From: Clostridia bacterium
GTDB lineage: Bacteria > Bacillota > Clostridia > Christensenellales > CAG-138
Reading direction: 5' to 3'
DNA: 64,000 nucleotides
Assembly: GCA_017525875.1 (NCBI GenBank)
Contig: JAFXSG010000004.1
Location: 1-64,000 of the forward strand
Under the pieces are notes generated by a model, which did not search any database, was not told the DNA's origin, and saw only the letters and a program-made list of their open reading frames with translations. Numbering within the stretch: the first letter of the stretch is position 1; each line of letters starts with the position of its first letter. Of the stretch, positions 42,614 through 50,863 are shown piece by piece. The position numbers and the translations under genes are program-made.

Positions 42614-42643
42614 ATTATAGCATATCAGGCGCTTCTCTTTCAA
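42614..42643 (-). promoter_or_regulatory. Promoter of the DUF362 gene
   Basis: Minus-strand TTGAAA (42638-42643), 18-base spacer, extended TGCTATAAT with the -10 at 42614-42619. Confidence 0.8.
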
Positions 42644-42721
42644 TGAAATAAGAGGTCCGTCCGCCGGTTTTTGCTCTCAAAAAAAACAGATCCCGTCAAC
42701 AAAAATACATACCCGAAAAGG

Positions 42722-42750
42722 TTGACCGAAAGCGTTTTTTCTATTATAAT
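42722..42750 (+). promoter_or_regulatory. Promoter upstream of the origin region and dnaN
   Basis: TTGACC (42722-42727), 17-base spacer, perfect TATAAT (42745-42750). The next annotated gene, dnaN, starts about 290 bases downstream, so this promoter either gives dnaN a long leader through the origin region or makes a separate short RNA. Confidence 0.8.
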
Positions 42751-42826
42751 AAATGGGAAGGAGCAGTATTGGGCCTTTGTTTTCCGCGCCCTTAAACGGG
42801 CGGTAAAAACCGGCCTTCTTATCCTA

Positions 42827-42863
42827 ATTATCAATACTTTCCACGTGGAAAATTTTTGATAAT
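42827..42863. repeat. 37-bp dyad centred on TTTCCACGTGGAAA
   Basis: Perfect 14-bp palindrome TTTCCACGTGGAAA (42838-42851), flanked at almost equal distance by the inverted words ATTATCAA (42827-42834) and TTGATAAT (42856-42863). It differs from parS by an extra C/G pair around the CACGTG core. Each half also resembles a DnaA box (TTTTCCACG). Confidence 0.85.
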
Positions 42864-42990
42864 ATGAGGAAACTGTGCAAACTGTGAAATAAGCGGAAAA
42901 ACTGTTTTTTTATCCACAGCATTATCCGCCGCTTATCAACAGGCGAAACTCAATCGCCAAACGGGAAAATAACCGTTTTCCACAGTTTCC
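42827..42990. other. Candidate replication origin (oriC) with DnaA-box cluster
   Basis: Perfect DnaA box TTATCCACA at 42910-42918, TTTTCCACA at 42977-42985, one-mismatch TTATCAACA at 42933-42941 and TTATCCGCC at 42922-42930. Further near-boxes are present on the other strand in the AACTGTGCAAACTGTGAAAT stretch. AT-rich sequence (AATTTTTGATAATATG) adjoins them. dnaN starts 56 bases further on, and neighbouring genes point away on both sides. dnaA itself is absent from the window. Confidence 0.75.
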
Positions 42991-43045
42991 TTGCTACTAC
43001 TGCTGCTGCCGCTTTTACTAATAAATAATGATCAGGAGGTCATCT

Positions 43046-44155
43046 ATGCGTTTTACCGTCAATACCAAGGAACTGAACGAAGCCGTATCGATCGTCACGA
43101 AGGCTATGCCGAGCCACAGCAGTCTGCCCATTCTGGAGGGCATCTACATATACGCTTCCGCTTCCAATCTGTTTATGAAATGCTCCGATCTTTCGCTTCA
43201 GATCGAAACGGAGATCCCGGCGCTCGTCGAGGAGGAGGGCAGCGCTGTCCTTCCCGGAAGGCTGTTTGCGGAGCTCGCAAGAAGGCTTACCGCCGATTCC
43301 GTCGAATTTGACGGCGATAAAAACACCATCAAAGTTCGTTCCGGCATGGTGAAGACCTCGCTCCAGGTCAACCCGAGCGACGAATACCCTGAAATGAGAA
43401 GGGTCGACGACGAATTCTCCGCCGAGATCGGTCAGAACACGCTTCGCAGCATGATAAAGCAGACCATCTTCGCCGTTTCGCTCGAGGATACCAAGCCTAT
43501 CCTGAACGGCGTCTGCCTTGAGTTCAACGAGAACAACACGCTCCGCATGGTTGCGCTCGACGGCTTCCGCCTTGCGATCCGCAATGAGAAGATCAAAAAC
43601 TGCACCGGCAGCAAAAAGGTCGTTATCCCGAGCCGCGCAATGCAGGAGATATCCAATATCCTCACCGGCGGGGACGAGGCCATCAAGCTCGTTTTCTCAA
43701 ACACCCATATCAAGATCGATTTCGGCTATACGAAGCTGATCTCCCGCCTGATGGACGGCGAATACGTAAGCTATGCAGGCATCCTGCCGAAAAATCACAC
43801 GAGCCACGCGATCGTGAACTGCCGCGAGCTGCAGTCCAGCACGGAACGCGCCTCGCTGCTTTCCAGGGAAGCAAAATCCAATCTCATCAAATTCAGCTTC
43901 GCAGAGGATATGCTTTCCATCTCCGCAAACAGCGAAAAGGGCAGCATAAACGACCAGATCCCGATCAAGCTGCTCGGCAAACCTCTTGAGATAGCCTTCA
44001 ACGCAAGATACATCATCGAGCTCATGCGCGTGCTCGAGGATGAAAGCGTTTATATGAGGATGAACAATTCCGTCACTCCCTGCGTTATCGAACCGCTTGA
44101 GGGCGACAGCTTCTACTACATGGTGCTTCCCGTCCGCCTTTTCAACGGAGTCTGA
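43046..44155 (+). CDS. dnaN: DNA polymerase III beta subunit (sliding clamp)
   Basis: Ring-shaped processivity clamp that tethers polymerase III and many repair proteins to DNA. The 369-residue length is normal. Family features include MRFTVNTKELNEAVSIVTKAMPSHSSLPILEGI at the start, the middle-domain start IKQTIFAVSLEDTKPILNGVCLEF, LVALDGFRLA-like MVALDGFRLAIR, and a C-terminus ending in a YMVLPVRLF-type stretch. AGGAGG lies at ideal spacing before the ATG at 43046; an upstream in-frame codon is not supported. It directly follows the DnaA-box cluster and opens the rightward block. Confidence 0.98.
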   Translation: MRFTVNTKELNEAVSIVTKAMPSHSSLPILEGIYIYASASNLFMKCSDLSLQIETEIPALVEEEGSAVLPGRLFAELARRLTADSVEFDGDKNTIKVRSGMVKTSLQVNPSDEYPEMRRVDDEFSAEIGQNTLRSMIKQTIFAVSLEDTKPILNGVCLEFNENNTLRMVALDGFRLAIRNEKIKNCTGSKKVVIPSRAMQEISNILTGGDEAIKLVFSNTHIKIDFGYTKLISRLMDGEYVSYAGILPKNHTSHAIVNCRELQSSTERASLLSREAKSNLIKFSFAEDMLSISANSEKGSINDQIPIKLLGKPLEIAFNARYIIELMRVLEDESVYMRMNNSVTPCVIEPLEGDSFYYMVLPVRLFNGV

Positions 44156-44173
44156 TTCAATAAGGAGAAAAAC

Positions 44174-45676
44174 ATGGATATTCAGAAAGCAAAAGAACTT
44201 TTCAACGAAACAAAGCGCATCTCCCTGGCATACAGCCACGTTTTCGGCGTTCTCAGCTACGACAACGAGACGGCGGCGCCGAAAAATTCCTATATGGGGC
44301 TTGCTTCGACCAACGAAGTGCTCTCCGAGCTCGATTACAAGCTCAAGGTGAACGAGCAGAACTTCGAGGTGATCGATACGCTGATGGCGCATAAGGACGA
44401 GCTCGATCCGATCCTTCGCCGCGAAGTCGAAGAAGACGCTCATTCGCTCGAGCAGATGCGCAAGATCCCCATGGATGAGTACACCGCCTACATGGTGCTT
44501 ATGAGCGAAGCGCACACCGCGTGGGTCGAGGCAAAGCTCAATAACGATTTCGGAAAGATAGCTCCGTATCTTGAAAAGATCATCGCCTTCAACAAGCGCG
44601 TTGCGGAGCTCTGCGCGCCCGGCATGGACGCATATAACTACTGGCTCAATGAATTCGAACAGGGCCTTTCCACCGAAAAGCTCGACGCGTTCTTCGGAAG
44701 GATCCGCTCGGCGCTCGTTCCTCTTATCAAAAAGATCTCCGAAAAGGGCGACGTTATCCGCACGGATTTCCTCGGCAGGATCTGCCCGATCGAGCAGCAG
44801 AAAAAGCTTTCCGAGGCCGTGATGGATATCATGCATCTCGACCGTGACGATTGTTCCATCGGCGAGACCGAGCACCCGTTCACCACCCATTTCAACAAGC
44901 ACGACGTCCGCATCACGACGCATTATCACGAGGATTCGGTTGTGAGCAATATGTATTCGGTCATCCACGAGGGCGGTCACGCGCTGTACGAGCTCCACAC
45001 CGGCGACGATCTTATCGGCACCTCGATCGCGAGCGGCACCTCGATGAGCATCCACGAATCACAGTCCCGCTTCTTTGAGAACATTATCGGCAGGAGCAGG
45101 GCGTTCTGCGAGCTCATTTTCCCGAAGATCAGGGAGTTTTTCCCGGAGCAGTTCAAGGACGTTACGGCGAACGAGTTCTATCTTGCGGTCAACAAAGCGG
45201 AGCCTTCCCTCATCAGGACCGAGGCCGACGAGCTCACTTATTCGCTGCATATCATGGTGCGCTACGAGCTTGAAAAGCGCATGATGAGCGGCGAGATCGC
45301 TGTCAGGGACGTTCCCGGTGAATGGAACAGGCTTTATAAAGAATATCTCGGCATCGACGTTCCGGACGACCGCCGCGGCGTGCTTCAGGATATGCACTGG
45401 TTCGGCGGCATGATCGGGTACTTCCCGAGCTACGCGCTCGGTTCCGCGTACGGCGCACAGATCCTCCATCACATGAATAAGGAGATGGACACGGGCGCGC
45501 TCGTCCGCGAGAACAAGCTGGACGTCATCATCGCCTGGCTCACCGAAAAGATCTACAAGTACGGCATGCTGCTCCGCCCCGAAGAGGTGCTCAAAAACGC
45601 CTGCGGAGAGGACTTCGATCCCGATTATTACGTGAACTACCTCACCGAAAAAATGACGGAGATCTACGATCTTTGA
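44174..45676 (+). CDS. M32 family metallocarboxypeptidase (Taq type)
   Basis: Zinc carboxypeptidase that removes C-terminal residues from peptides in the cytoplasm. The 500-residue, mostly helical protein has the zinc site HEGGHALYE (HExxH form, near residue 268) and the family signatures SIHESQSRFFEN and, further on, HIMVRYELEKRMMSGEI and DMHWFGGMIGYFPSYALGSAYGAQ. AAGGAG precedes the ATG. It lies 18 bases after dnaN and is followed by thpR, so it may share the dnaN transcript. Length and motifs are as expected. Confidence 0.96.
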   Translation: MDIQKAKELFNETKRISLAYSHVFGVLSYDNETAAPKNSYMGLASTNEVLSELDYKLKVNEQNFEVIDTLMAHKDELDPILRREVEEDAHSLEQMRKIPMDEYTAYMVLMSEAHTAWVEAKLNNDFGKIAPYLEKIIAFNKRVAELCAPGMDAYNYWLNEFEQGLSTEKLDAFFGRIRSALVPLIKKISEKGDVIRTDFLGRICPIEQQKKLSEAVMDIMHLDRDDCSIGETEHPFTTHFNKHDVRITTHYHEDSVVSNMYSVIHEGGHALYELHTGDDLIGTSIASGTSMSIHESQSRFFENIIGRSRAFCELIFPKIREFFPEQFKDVTANEFYLAVNKAEPSLIRTEADELTYSLHIMVRYELEKRMMSGEIAVRDVPGEWNRLYKEYLGIDVPDDRRGVLQDMHWFGGMIGYFPSYALGSAYGAQILHHMNKEMDTGALVRENKLDVIIAWLTEKIYKYGMLLRPEEVLKNACGEDFDPDYYVNYLTEKMTEIYDL

Positions 45677-45691
45677 TCGGGCCGAGCTGAA

Positions 45692-46231
45692 ATGAGACTG
45701 TTTATTGCCATCGAGCTGCCGAAAACGATGAAAAAAGAGCTTTCGGCAGCTCTCAGAGAATTGAAAGCAAGGTCGAGCGGAGGGCGGTTCGTTCCGGAGG
45801 AGAACATGCATATCACCCTTCATTTCATCGGCGAATCGAACGACCTCGTCGGCGCTGTGAAGGCGATGAAGGAGGCCTGCTGCGGCATACGCCCGTTTGA
45901 ACTGCACCCCGAAAAATACGGTTTTTTCGAAAAGGGCGATAAGGGCAGAAAGACCTCGTTCATCTCCGTCGGCGGGAAGCTCGAAGAGCTGTCCGTGCTG
46001 CGGGAAATGCTCGAATCCGCGCTTTCGGACAACGGCTTTTCAAGGGATTATCACCGCTTCATACCGCACATCACGCTCGGCAGGAACGTGGAGCACGACG
46101 AGCTCGTTTCAATGGAGCTCGGGGAGCTCTCCTTCAAAACGGGCATGACCGTCAGCTCCATAACTCTTTTTGAAAGCAGGCGCGAAGGCGGGAAGATGGT
46201 CTATAATCCCCTGCACAGGGAAAAATTCTGA
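45692..46231 (+). CDS. thpR: RNA 2',3'-cyclic phosphodiesterase (2H/LigT family)
   Basis: Enzyme of the 2H phosphoesterase superfamily that opens 2',3'-cyclic phosphates on RNA; some members ligate tRNA halves in vitro. The 179-residue protein starts MRLFIAIELPKTMKKEL and carries both required motifs, HITLHFIG (about residue 37) and HITLGRN (about residue 126). It lies 15 bases after the carboxypeptidase gene and two bases before tilS, so the genes are probably co-transcribed. Confidence 0.93.
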   Translation: MRLFIAIELPKTMKKELSAALRELKARSSGGRFVPEENMHITLHFIGESNDLVGAVKAMKEACCGIRPFELHPEKYGFFEKGDKGRKTSFISVGGKLEELSVLREMLESALSDNGFSRDYHRFIPHITLGRNVEHDELVSMELGELSFKTGMTVSSITLFESRREGGKMVYNPLHREKF

Positions 46232-46233
46232 TA

Positions 46234-47661
46234 ATGATCGAAAGGATCCGCAGAGAGATAATCGAAAAAGGGCTCATCGCGCCCGGCGAAAAGGTGCTTG
46301 CGGCGCTGAGTGGCGGCGCCGATTCCACCGCGCTTCTGCTGGTCCTCTGCGCGCTCAGAGAGAAATTCGGCTTCAAGCTGTTTGCCGCCCATTTCAACCA
46401 CGGCATCAGAGCGGCGGCGGATGAGGACGAAGCCTTCTGCCGCGAGCTCTGCCGCATGAACGGGGTCCTGGTATTCTGCGAAAAGCAGGACGTGCCGCAG
46501 TATGCGAAGGAAAACGGGCTCTCGCTCGAAACGGCGGCAAGGCTGCTGAGGTACGAGTTCCTGTTCAGGGTCAAGAACTCGGTCGGCGCGGATATGCTGG
46601 CGACCGCGCATCATGCGAACGACAGCGCGGAGAGCGTTTTGATGCACATCATCCGCGGCAGCGGTCTGTCGGGGCTTGCCGGCATCCGCGAAAAGGCGGA
46701 GCTCTCGTTCGATTTCGGGAACGGAAGAGAGAGCTGCTTGCTAATAAGGCCGCTCCTCGGCTGCAAAAAAGCCGATATCATCGCTTTTCTCAATGAAAAA
46801 GCTCAGCCGTACCGCACCGATGAGACCAATTTCAGCGCGGATGCCGCAAGGAACTATCTCCGGCTGAACATCATCCCGGGGATCGAGGAGAACTTGAACG
46901 GCGCGTTCACGGATAATCTTTTGCGGCTCTCCCAAATCGTGCGCGAAGACGACGAATATCTTTTAACGCTCGCGAAAGATGCGCTTGAAGACGCGAGGCT
47001 CGAGGGCGGGTTCGACAGGGAGAAGCTGAGCGCCCTACCCGCGCCCGTATTGAAGCGATGTCTGCGGCTCGCGCTCGACAATAGCTCGACGCTCGTCGAC
47101 GTCGAGGCCGTGCATATCGAAAGGCTCATCGCGCTTCTCAAAATGCAGTCCGGCGCGGAGGTGGATATCCCGCATTCCCGGGCAAGGATCTCGTTTTCAA
47201 AGCTGATCATCGAAAGCGCGGCGGGGGAGGAGTTAGGGCTTTCCGATGAAGAAGCCGTATTCCCCTGCGAGGAAGGCGAGTATCTTACCCCGTTCGGCCG
47301 TTTTATCGTCAGTATCCTGCCTTTTTCCGCTATGGAAAAAAACGGGAATGTGGAGTATAATTATCTCAAACCGGAAGAGGCGGATGCGTTCGTCGCTTTC
47401 ATGGACGCAAAAAAGCTTGAGGGAAGCTTCACCGTCCGCACGCGGCGGCCGGGGGACAGGTTCCATCCGGTCAATTCCGCCTGGCGGATGAAGCTGAAGG
47501 ATTTCTTCATCTCGCGCAGGGTGGACGAAAAAAAGAGGGATCGTATCCCGCTCGTGCTTTCCCGCGGGGAGATCGTGTTCATACCGGGTTTTCTCGTTTC
47601 GGACGAAGTCAAGCTCACGGCTGAAACCGAAAAGGTGATCAAAATACAATTTTCAGAATAA
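46234..47661 (+). CDS. tilS: tRNA(Ile)-lysidine synthetase
   Basis: Attaches lysine to C34 of the minor tRNA-Ile so that it reads AUA. The 475-residue protein has the ATP-PP-loop LAALSGGADSTALLLVL (about residue 26), AAHFNHGIR, LATAHHANDSAESVLMHIIRGSGLSGLAGI, and YRTDETNFSADAARNYLRLNIIP. A C-terminal substrate-binding domain includes RRPGDRFHP and LKDFFISRRVDEKKRDRIPLV. The ATG begins two bases after the thpR stop. hpt follows 15 bases later, the classical tilS-hpt pairing. Confidence 0.97.
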   Translation: MIERIRREIIEKGLIAPGEKVLAALSGGADSTALLLVLCALREKFGFKLFAAHFNHGIRAAADEDEAFCRELCRMNGVLVFCEKQDVPQYAKENGLSLETAARLLRYEFLFRVKNSVGADMLATAHHANDSAESVLMHIIRGSGLSGLAGIREKAELSFDFGNGRESCLLIRPLLGCKKADIIAFLNEKAQPYRTDETNFSADAARNYLRLNIIPGIEENLNGAFTDNLLRLSQIVREDDEYLLTLAKDALEDARLEGGFDREKLSALPAPVLKRCLRLALDNSSTLVDVEAVHIERLIALLKMQSGAEVDIPHSRARISFSKLIIESAAGEELGLSDEEAVFPCEEGEYLTPFGRFIVSILPFSAMEKNGNVEYNYLKPEEADAFVAFMDAKKLEGSFTVRTRRPGDRFHPVNSAWRMKLKDFFISRRVDEKKRDRIPLVLSRGEIVFIPGFLVSDEVKLTAETEKVIKIQFSE

Positions 47662-47676
47662 GCGGAGGAAAAACAA

Positions 47677-48246
47677 ATGCTCAACAAAACCGGCTTACAC
47701 AACGATATAGCATACGTGCTGGTGACCGAAGAAGAGCTTCGCGCAAAGGTGAAGGAGCTCGGAGCAATACTGACGGAGGAATACCGTGGCAAGAACCCGA
47801 TCTTCGTCTGCGTCATGAAGGGCTCCGTCCATTTCTTCAGCGACCTCGTCCGTGAGTTCGACGATTACTGCGAGATAGATTTTCTCTCGAGCTCGTCCTA
47901 CGGCAACAGCACGGAGCACACCGACATCGTGCGCATCAATAAGGACCTCGACATGAGCATCACCGGCCGCCACGTCATCATCATCGAGGACATCATGGAT
48001 TCCGGTCTCACGCTCAACCACCTGACAGGTATGCTGAACGCGCGCAAGCCCGCCTCGATCAAGATCGTCACCCTGCTCGACAAGCCCTCGAGGCGCAGGT
48101 GCGCGATCAATCCGGACTACTACGGCTTCATCGTGCCGGATGAATTCGTCGTCGGCTACGGTCTCGACTACGCGCAGTCCTACCGCAACCTGCCGTTCGT
48201 GGGCGTACTCAAGGACGAAGTGCACGGCCTCAAAAAGAACTCATAA
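47677..48246 (+). CDS. hpt: Hypoxanthine phosphoribosyltransferase
   Basis: Purine salvage enzyme that converts hypoxanthine or guanine and PRPP to IMP or GMP. The 189-residue protein has PIFVCVMKGSVHFFSDLVREF, the flexible-loop residues SSYGNSTEHT, the PRPP-binding motif VIIIEDIMDSGLTLNHL (about residues 99-115) and YGFIVPDEFVVGYGLDYAQSYRNLPFVGVL at the end. GGAGG precedes the ATG. It follows tilS; ftsH, often next in Firmicutes, is replaced here by galE. Confidence 0.98.
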   Translation: MLNKTGLHNDIAYVLVTEEELRAKVKELGAILTEEYRGKNPIFVCVMKGSVHFFSDLVREFDDYCEIDFLSSSSYGNSTEHTDIVRINKDLDMSITGRHVIIIEDIMDSGLTLNHLTGMLNARKPASIKIVTLLDKPSRRRCAINPDYYGFIVPDEFVVGYGLDYAQSYRNLPFVGVLKDEVHGLKKNS

Positions 48247-48262
48247 ATCGAAAGGAAAAAAC

Positions 48263-49276
48263 ATGGCTGTTTTGCTTACGGGCGGAGCGGGCTACATCGG
48301 CTCGCATACCGCTGTTGAACTCATGACCGCAGGCTACGACGTCGTGATAGCGGACGATCTTTCCAATTCCTCTGAGAAGGTGCTTGGCAGGATCGAGCTG
48401 CTCGGCGGGAAAAAGCCGGTTTTCTACAATATCGACGTTTGCGATAAGGAGAAGCTCCGCAAGGTTTTCAGTGAGAACGAAATCGAGGCGGCGATCCATT
48501 TCGCGGGGAAAAAGGCGGTCGGCGAATCGGTCGCAAAGCCCCTCATGTATTACCGCAACAATCTCGACGCGACGATAACGCTTTTAGAGGTCATGGAGGA
48601 GTTCGGCTGCAAGAAGCTGATCTTCAGCTCCTCAGCGACGGTTTACGGCGTTCCCGAGACCACGCCCGTCACAGAGACCGCGCCGCGCTGGTGCACGAAC
48701 CCCTACGGCTGGACCAAGTACATGAGCGAGCAGATAATGCGCGACGCCTGCGCTGCCGACAAGGACCTTTGCTGCATGCTGCTGCGCTATTTCAACCCGA
48801 TCGGCGCGCATGAGAGCGGCATGATCGGCGAGGACCCGGAGGGCATCCCGAACAACCTCATGCCCTATATCTCCCAGGTCGCGATCGGCAGGCGCGAGCG
48901 CTTAGGCGTGTTTGGCAGCGATTATCCCACTCCGGACGGCACGGGCGTGAGGGACTACATCCACGTTGTGGACCTTGCCAAGGGGCATATCGCCGCGCTC
49001 AGATACGCCGAAAAGAACGTCGGCTGCGAGGCGGTCAACCTCGGCACCGGCGTCGGCTACAGCGTGCTCGATATAGTGAACGCGTTTGAGCGCGTCAACG
49101 GCGTCAGGATCCCGTACGTCATCCAGGGCAGGCGCCCGGGCGACGCGGCAATGATCTTTGCGGACGCATCCCTCGCCGAAAAAAAGCTCGGCTGGAAGGC
49201 GGAAAAGAACCTTGACGATATGTGCCGCGATACCTGGCGCTGGCAGAAGCAAAATCCGAACGGATACAGGAGCTGA
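48263..49276 (+). CDS. galE: UDP-glucose 4-epimerase
   Basis: NAD-dependent interconversion of UDP-glucose and UDP-galactose, for galactose use or surface polysaccharides. The 337-residue short-chain dehydrogenase fold shows LLTGGAGYIGSHTAVEL at the N-terminus, the active-site serine region FSSSATVYG, the YxxxK pair in NPYGWTKYMSEQIM, and RYFNPIGAHESGMIGEDP. The start at 48263 has AAAGGAAAA before it; the frame stays open into hpt upstream but only in a shadow frame. It is 16 bases downstream of hpt. Confidence 0.97.
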   Translation: MAVLLTGGAGYIGSHTAVELMTAGYDVVIADDLSNSSEKVLGRIELLGGKKPVFYNIDVCDKEKLRKVFSENEIEAAIHFAGKKAVGESVAKPLMYYRNNLDATITLLEVMEEFGCKKLIFSSSATVYGVPETTPVTETAPRWCTNPYGWTKYMSEQIMRDACAADKDLCCMLLRYFNPIGAHESGMIGEDPEGIPNNLMPYISQVAIGRRERLGVFGSDYPTPDGTGVRDYIHVVDLAKGHIAALRYAEKNVGCEAVNLGTGVGYSVLDIVNAFERVNGVRIPYVIQGRRPGDAAMIFADASLAEKKLGWKAEKNLDDMCRDTWRWQKQNPNGYRS

Positions 49277-49288
49277 ACTCAACTTTCT

Positions 49289-50311
49289 ATGGAAACTAAC
49301 GAAATCCATGCGGAGGGCGACAGCCGCCGGATGAAAAAAGCATTGGTCATCATCAACCCGGTCGCGGGGGACGGAACGGCGCTTAGGCTGTTTCCTGACC
49401 TGATCCGCGGGCTGACGGAGAAGGGCTATATCTGCACCGCGGTCACGACGACCCGCAAGGGCTCCGCGACGGAATACGCGCTCGATATGGGCGCAGAGCA
49501 CGATCTTATCGTCTGCTCCGGCGGCGACGGCACCGCGAACGAGGTCATCCGGGGCCTTATGCAGCTTCCGGAGGAAAAAAGGCCGACCTTCGGCTTCATC
49601 CCCTGCGGCAGCACGAACGATTTCGCAACGACGCTCGGCATCCCGAAGACCTTTTCCAAGGCCGTTTCGATGATCATGGACGAACAGTGCATCCCGGTGG
49701 ACGTGGGCAAATTCAACGACCGCTACTATGCCTACGTCTGCGCGTTCGGCGCGTTCACGAACCTTTCCTACGACACGCCGCAGTCCGCAAAGAACTGGTT
49801 CGGCCTGTTTGCGTACGTCGCGAAGGGGCTTGAGCAGCTGAGCGACATAAAGCCCATCCACATGCGCTTTGAGATCAACGGCGAGATCATCGAAGATGAT
49901 TTCGCATTCGGCTGCATATCCAATTCCCAAATCATCGGAGGCGTGATCCGCCTGGACAAGAACTGGGTGGAGCTCAACGACGGCATGTTCGAGATCACGC
50001 TTATCCGCTACCCGGAGGGCTCCTACGGCTTTACGAGGATCTTCACCGAGCTCACGAGCGGCGAGATGAACTGCGAATACATCAACATCTACCATGCCAA
50101 AGAGGTGGATATCACCGTGTTCGGCGAGCCGATCGCGTTCTCGCTGGACGGCGAACCGGAGAACGGCGTTTCCCATGCCCATATCGAAAACATCCATTCC
50201 GGCATAAACTGCATCGTTCAGAAGAAGGAAAAGCCGCAGCGCGTGCTGCCTCCCACCAAGAGCCAGAAAAAAAAGGCGGAACGCTTTTCTGCCGCGAAAC
50301 AGTTTGAATAA
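49289..50311 (+). CDS. Diacylglycerol/lipid kinase (YegS/DgkB family), copy 2
   Basis: A 340-residue DAGK_cat protein. It has KKALVIINPVAGDGTALRLFPDLI, HDLIVCSGGDGTANEVIRGLM and FGFIPCGSTNDFATTLGIP, the last corresponding to the usual GTGND loop with GSTND instead. The C-terminal 25 residues are basic (RVLPPTKSQKKKAERFSAAKQFE). The start may be ATG at 49289 or ATG at 49331, just before KKAL; neither has a properly spaced ribosome site. It follows galE by 12 bases and ends the rightward block. It is clearly diverged from copy 1 at 27-28 kb, so they may act on different lipids. Confidence 0.88.
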   Translation: METNEIHAEGDSRRMKKALVIINPVAGDGTALRLFPDLIRGLTEKGYICTAVTTTRKGSATEYALDMGAEHDLIVCSGGDGTANEVIRGLMQLPEEKRPTFGFIPCGSTNDFATTLGIPKTFSKAVSMIMDEQCIPVDVGKFNDRYYAYVCAFGAFTNLSYDTPQSAKNWFGLFAYVAKGLEQLSDIKPIHMRFEINGEIIEDDFAFGCISNSQIIGGVIRLDKNWVELNDGMFEITLIRYPEGSYGFTRIFTELTSGEMNCEYINIYHAKEVDITVFGEPIAFSLDGEPENGVSHAHIENIHSGINCIVQKKEKPQRVLPPTKSQKKKAERFSAAKQFE

Positions 50312-50377
50312 CGGATAAAACAAAAGACCCCGCTTCTGAAAAAGCCGGGTTGCCATAAGGATGCTTTATAAACAATG

Positions 50378-50414
50378 ACCTGAGACCTGCAAAATGCATT
50401 TCTCAGGTTTTTTG
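50378..50414 (+). terminator. Terminator of the dnaN-side rightward genes
   Basis: ACCTGAGA pairs with TCTCAGGT across a 15-base loop, followed by a run of seven T, 66 bases after the lipid kinase stop. Confidence 0.85.
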
Positions 50415-50422
50415 TTAGACTT

Positions 50423-50593
50423 TTAATGAAGTCGCCTGATACGCCGACTAATGAAGTCAGCCGACGCGAACATCGGTCGGCTTAATGAAGTCGTTCGCTT
50501 TGCTCACTAATGAAGCGAAGACGCCTGCAGTTGAATTTCTTCATTAGCGAAGCGTCTTCATTCCTTCATTAGCCCGCGAGCGGGCGTCTTCAT
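50423..50593. repeat. Intergenic TAATGAAG/CTTCATTA repeat array, locus 2
   Basis: Four TAATGAAG words (about 50424, 50449, 50483, 50508) in one direction, then three CTTCATTA words in the other, with internal hairpins such as CCGAC/GTCGG and CCCGC/GCGGG. The right-hand 55 bases match locus 1 at 36.2 kb closely. The array has no coding potential and ends exactly at the stop codon of the DUF1858 gene. Confidence 0.85.
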
Positions 50594-50791
50594 TTACTCT
50601 GCCAGCATCTCGTTGATGCGGCCCACGAGCTCGTCAGCGTCGATACCGTGAACGCCGCAGGCCTGCTCGAGGTTCTCACCGCTTGCCATCACGCAGCCGA
50701 GGCAGTGCATGCCGCTTGCGAGCAGAAGGTTTGCGATGTTGGGGTTGACGTTGAGGATCTCCTCAATGGTCATTTTCTTGTTGATCTCCAT
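50594..50791 (-). CDS. DUF1858 domain protein
   Basis: A 65-residue protein of the DUF1858 family. MTIEEILNVNPNIANLLLASGMHCLGC contains the conserved helix and CxxC pair, and the C-terminal half is a helix-turn ending GRINEMLAE. Members are thought to be redox or metal-related because of the cysteines, but no reaction is known. The ATG at 50791 has AAAGGAG at nine bases; a 23-residue upstream extension has no ribosome site. It lies 72 bases downstream of pyrG. Confidence 0.9.
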   Translation of the reverse strand: MEINKKMTIEEILNVNPNIANLLLASGMHCLGCVMASGENLEQACGVHGIDADELVGRINEMLAE

Positions 50792-50863
50792 AGTTGTATC
50801 TCCTTTGTTGGTTTTATTGTTTGTGAAAGCGGGTCTTTCCATGTATAGAACTGCTTTCACCGG

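Noticed and set aside
42671-42859. A 62-codon open frame before dnaN
   Set aside because: It overlaps the promoter and dyad, has no ribosome site and no conserved look.
42644-43045. Third parS site at the TTTCCACGTGGAAA palindrome
   Set aside because: It has an additional base pair on each side of the CACGTG core compared with the consensus, so I do not call it parS; it is reported as a separate dyad.
50423-50593. Rho-independent terminator of the DUF1858 gene
   Set aside because: Stable stems exist, but on the minus strand no T-run follows; the sequence is better explained as a repeat array.
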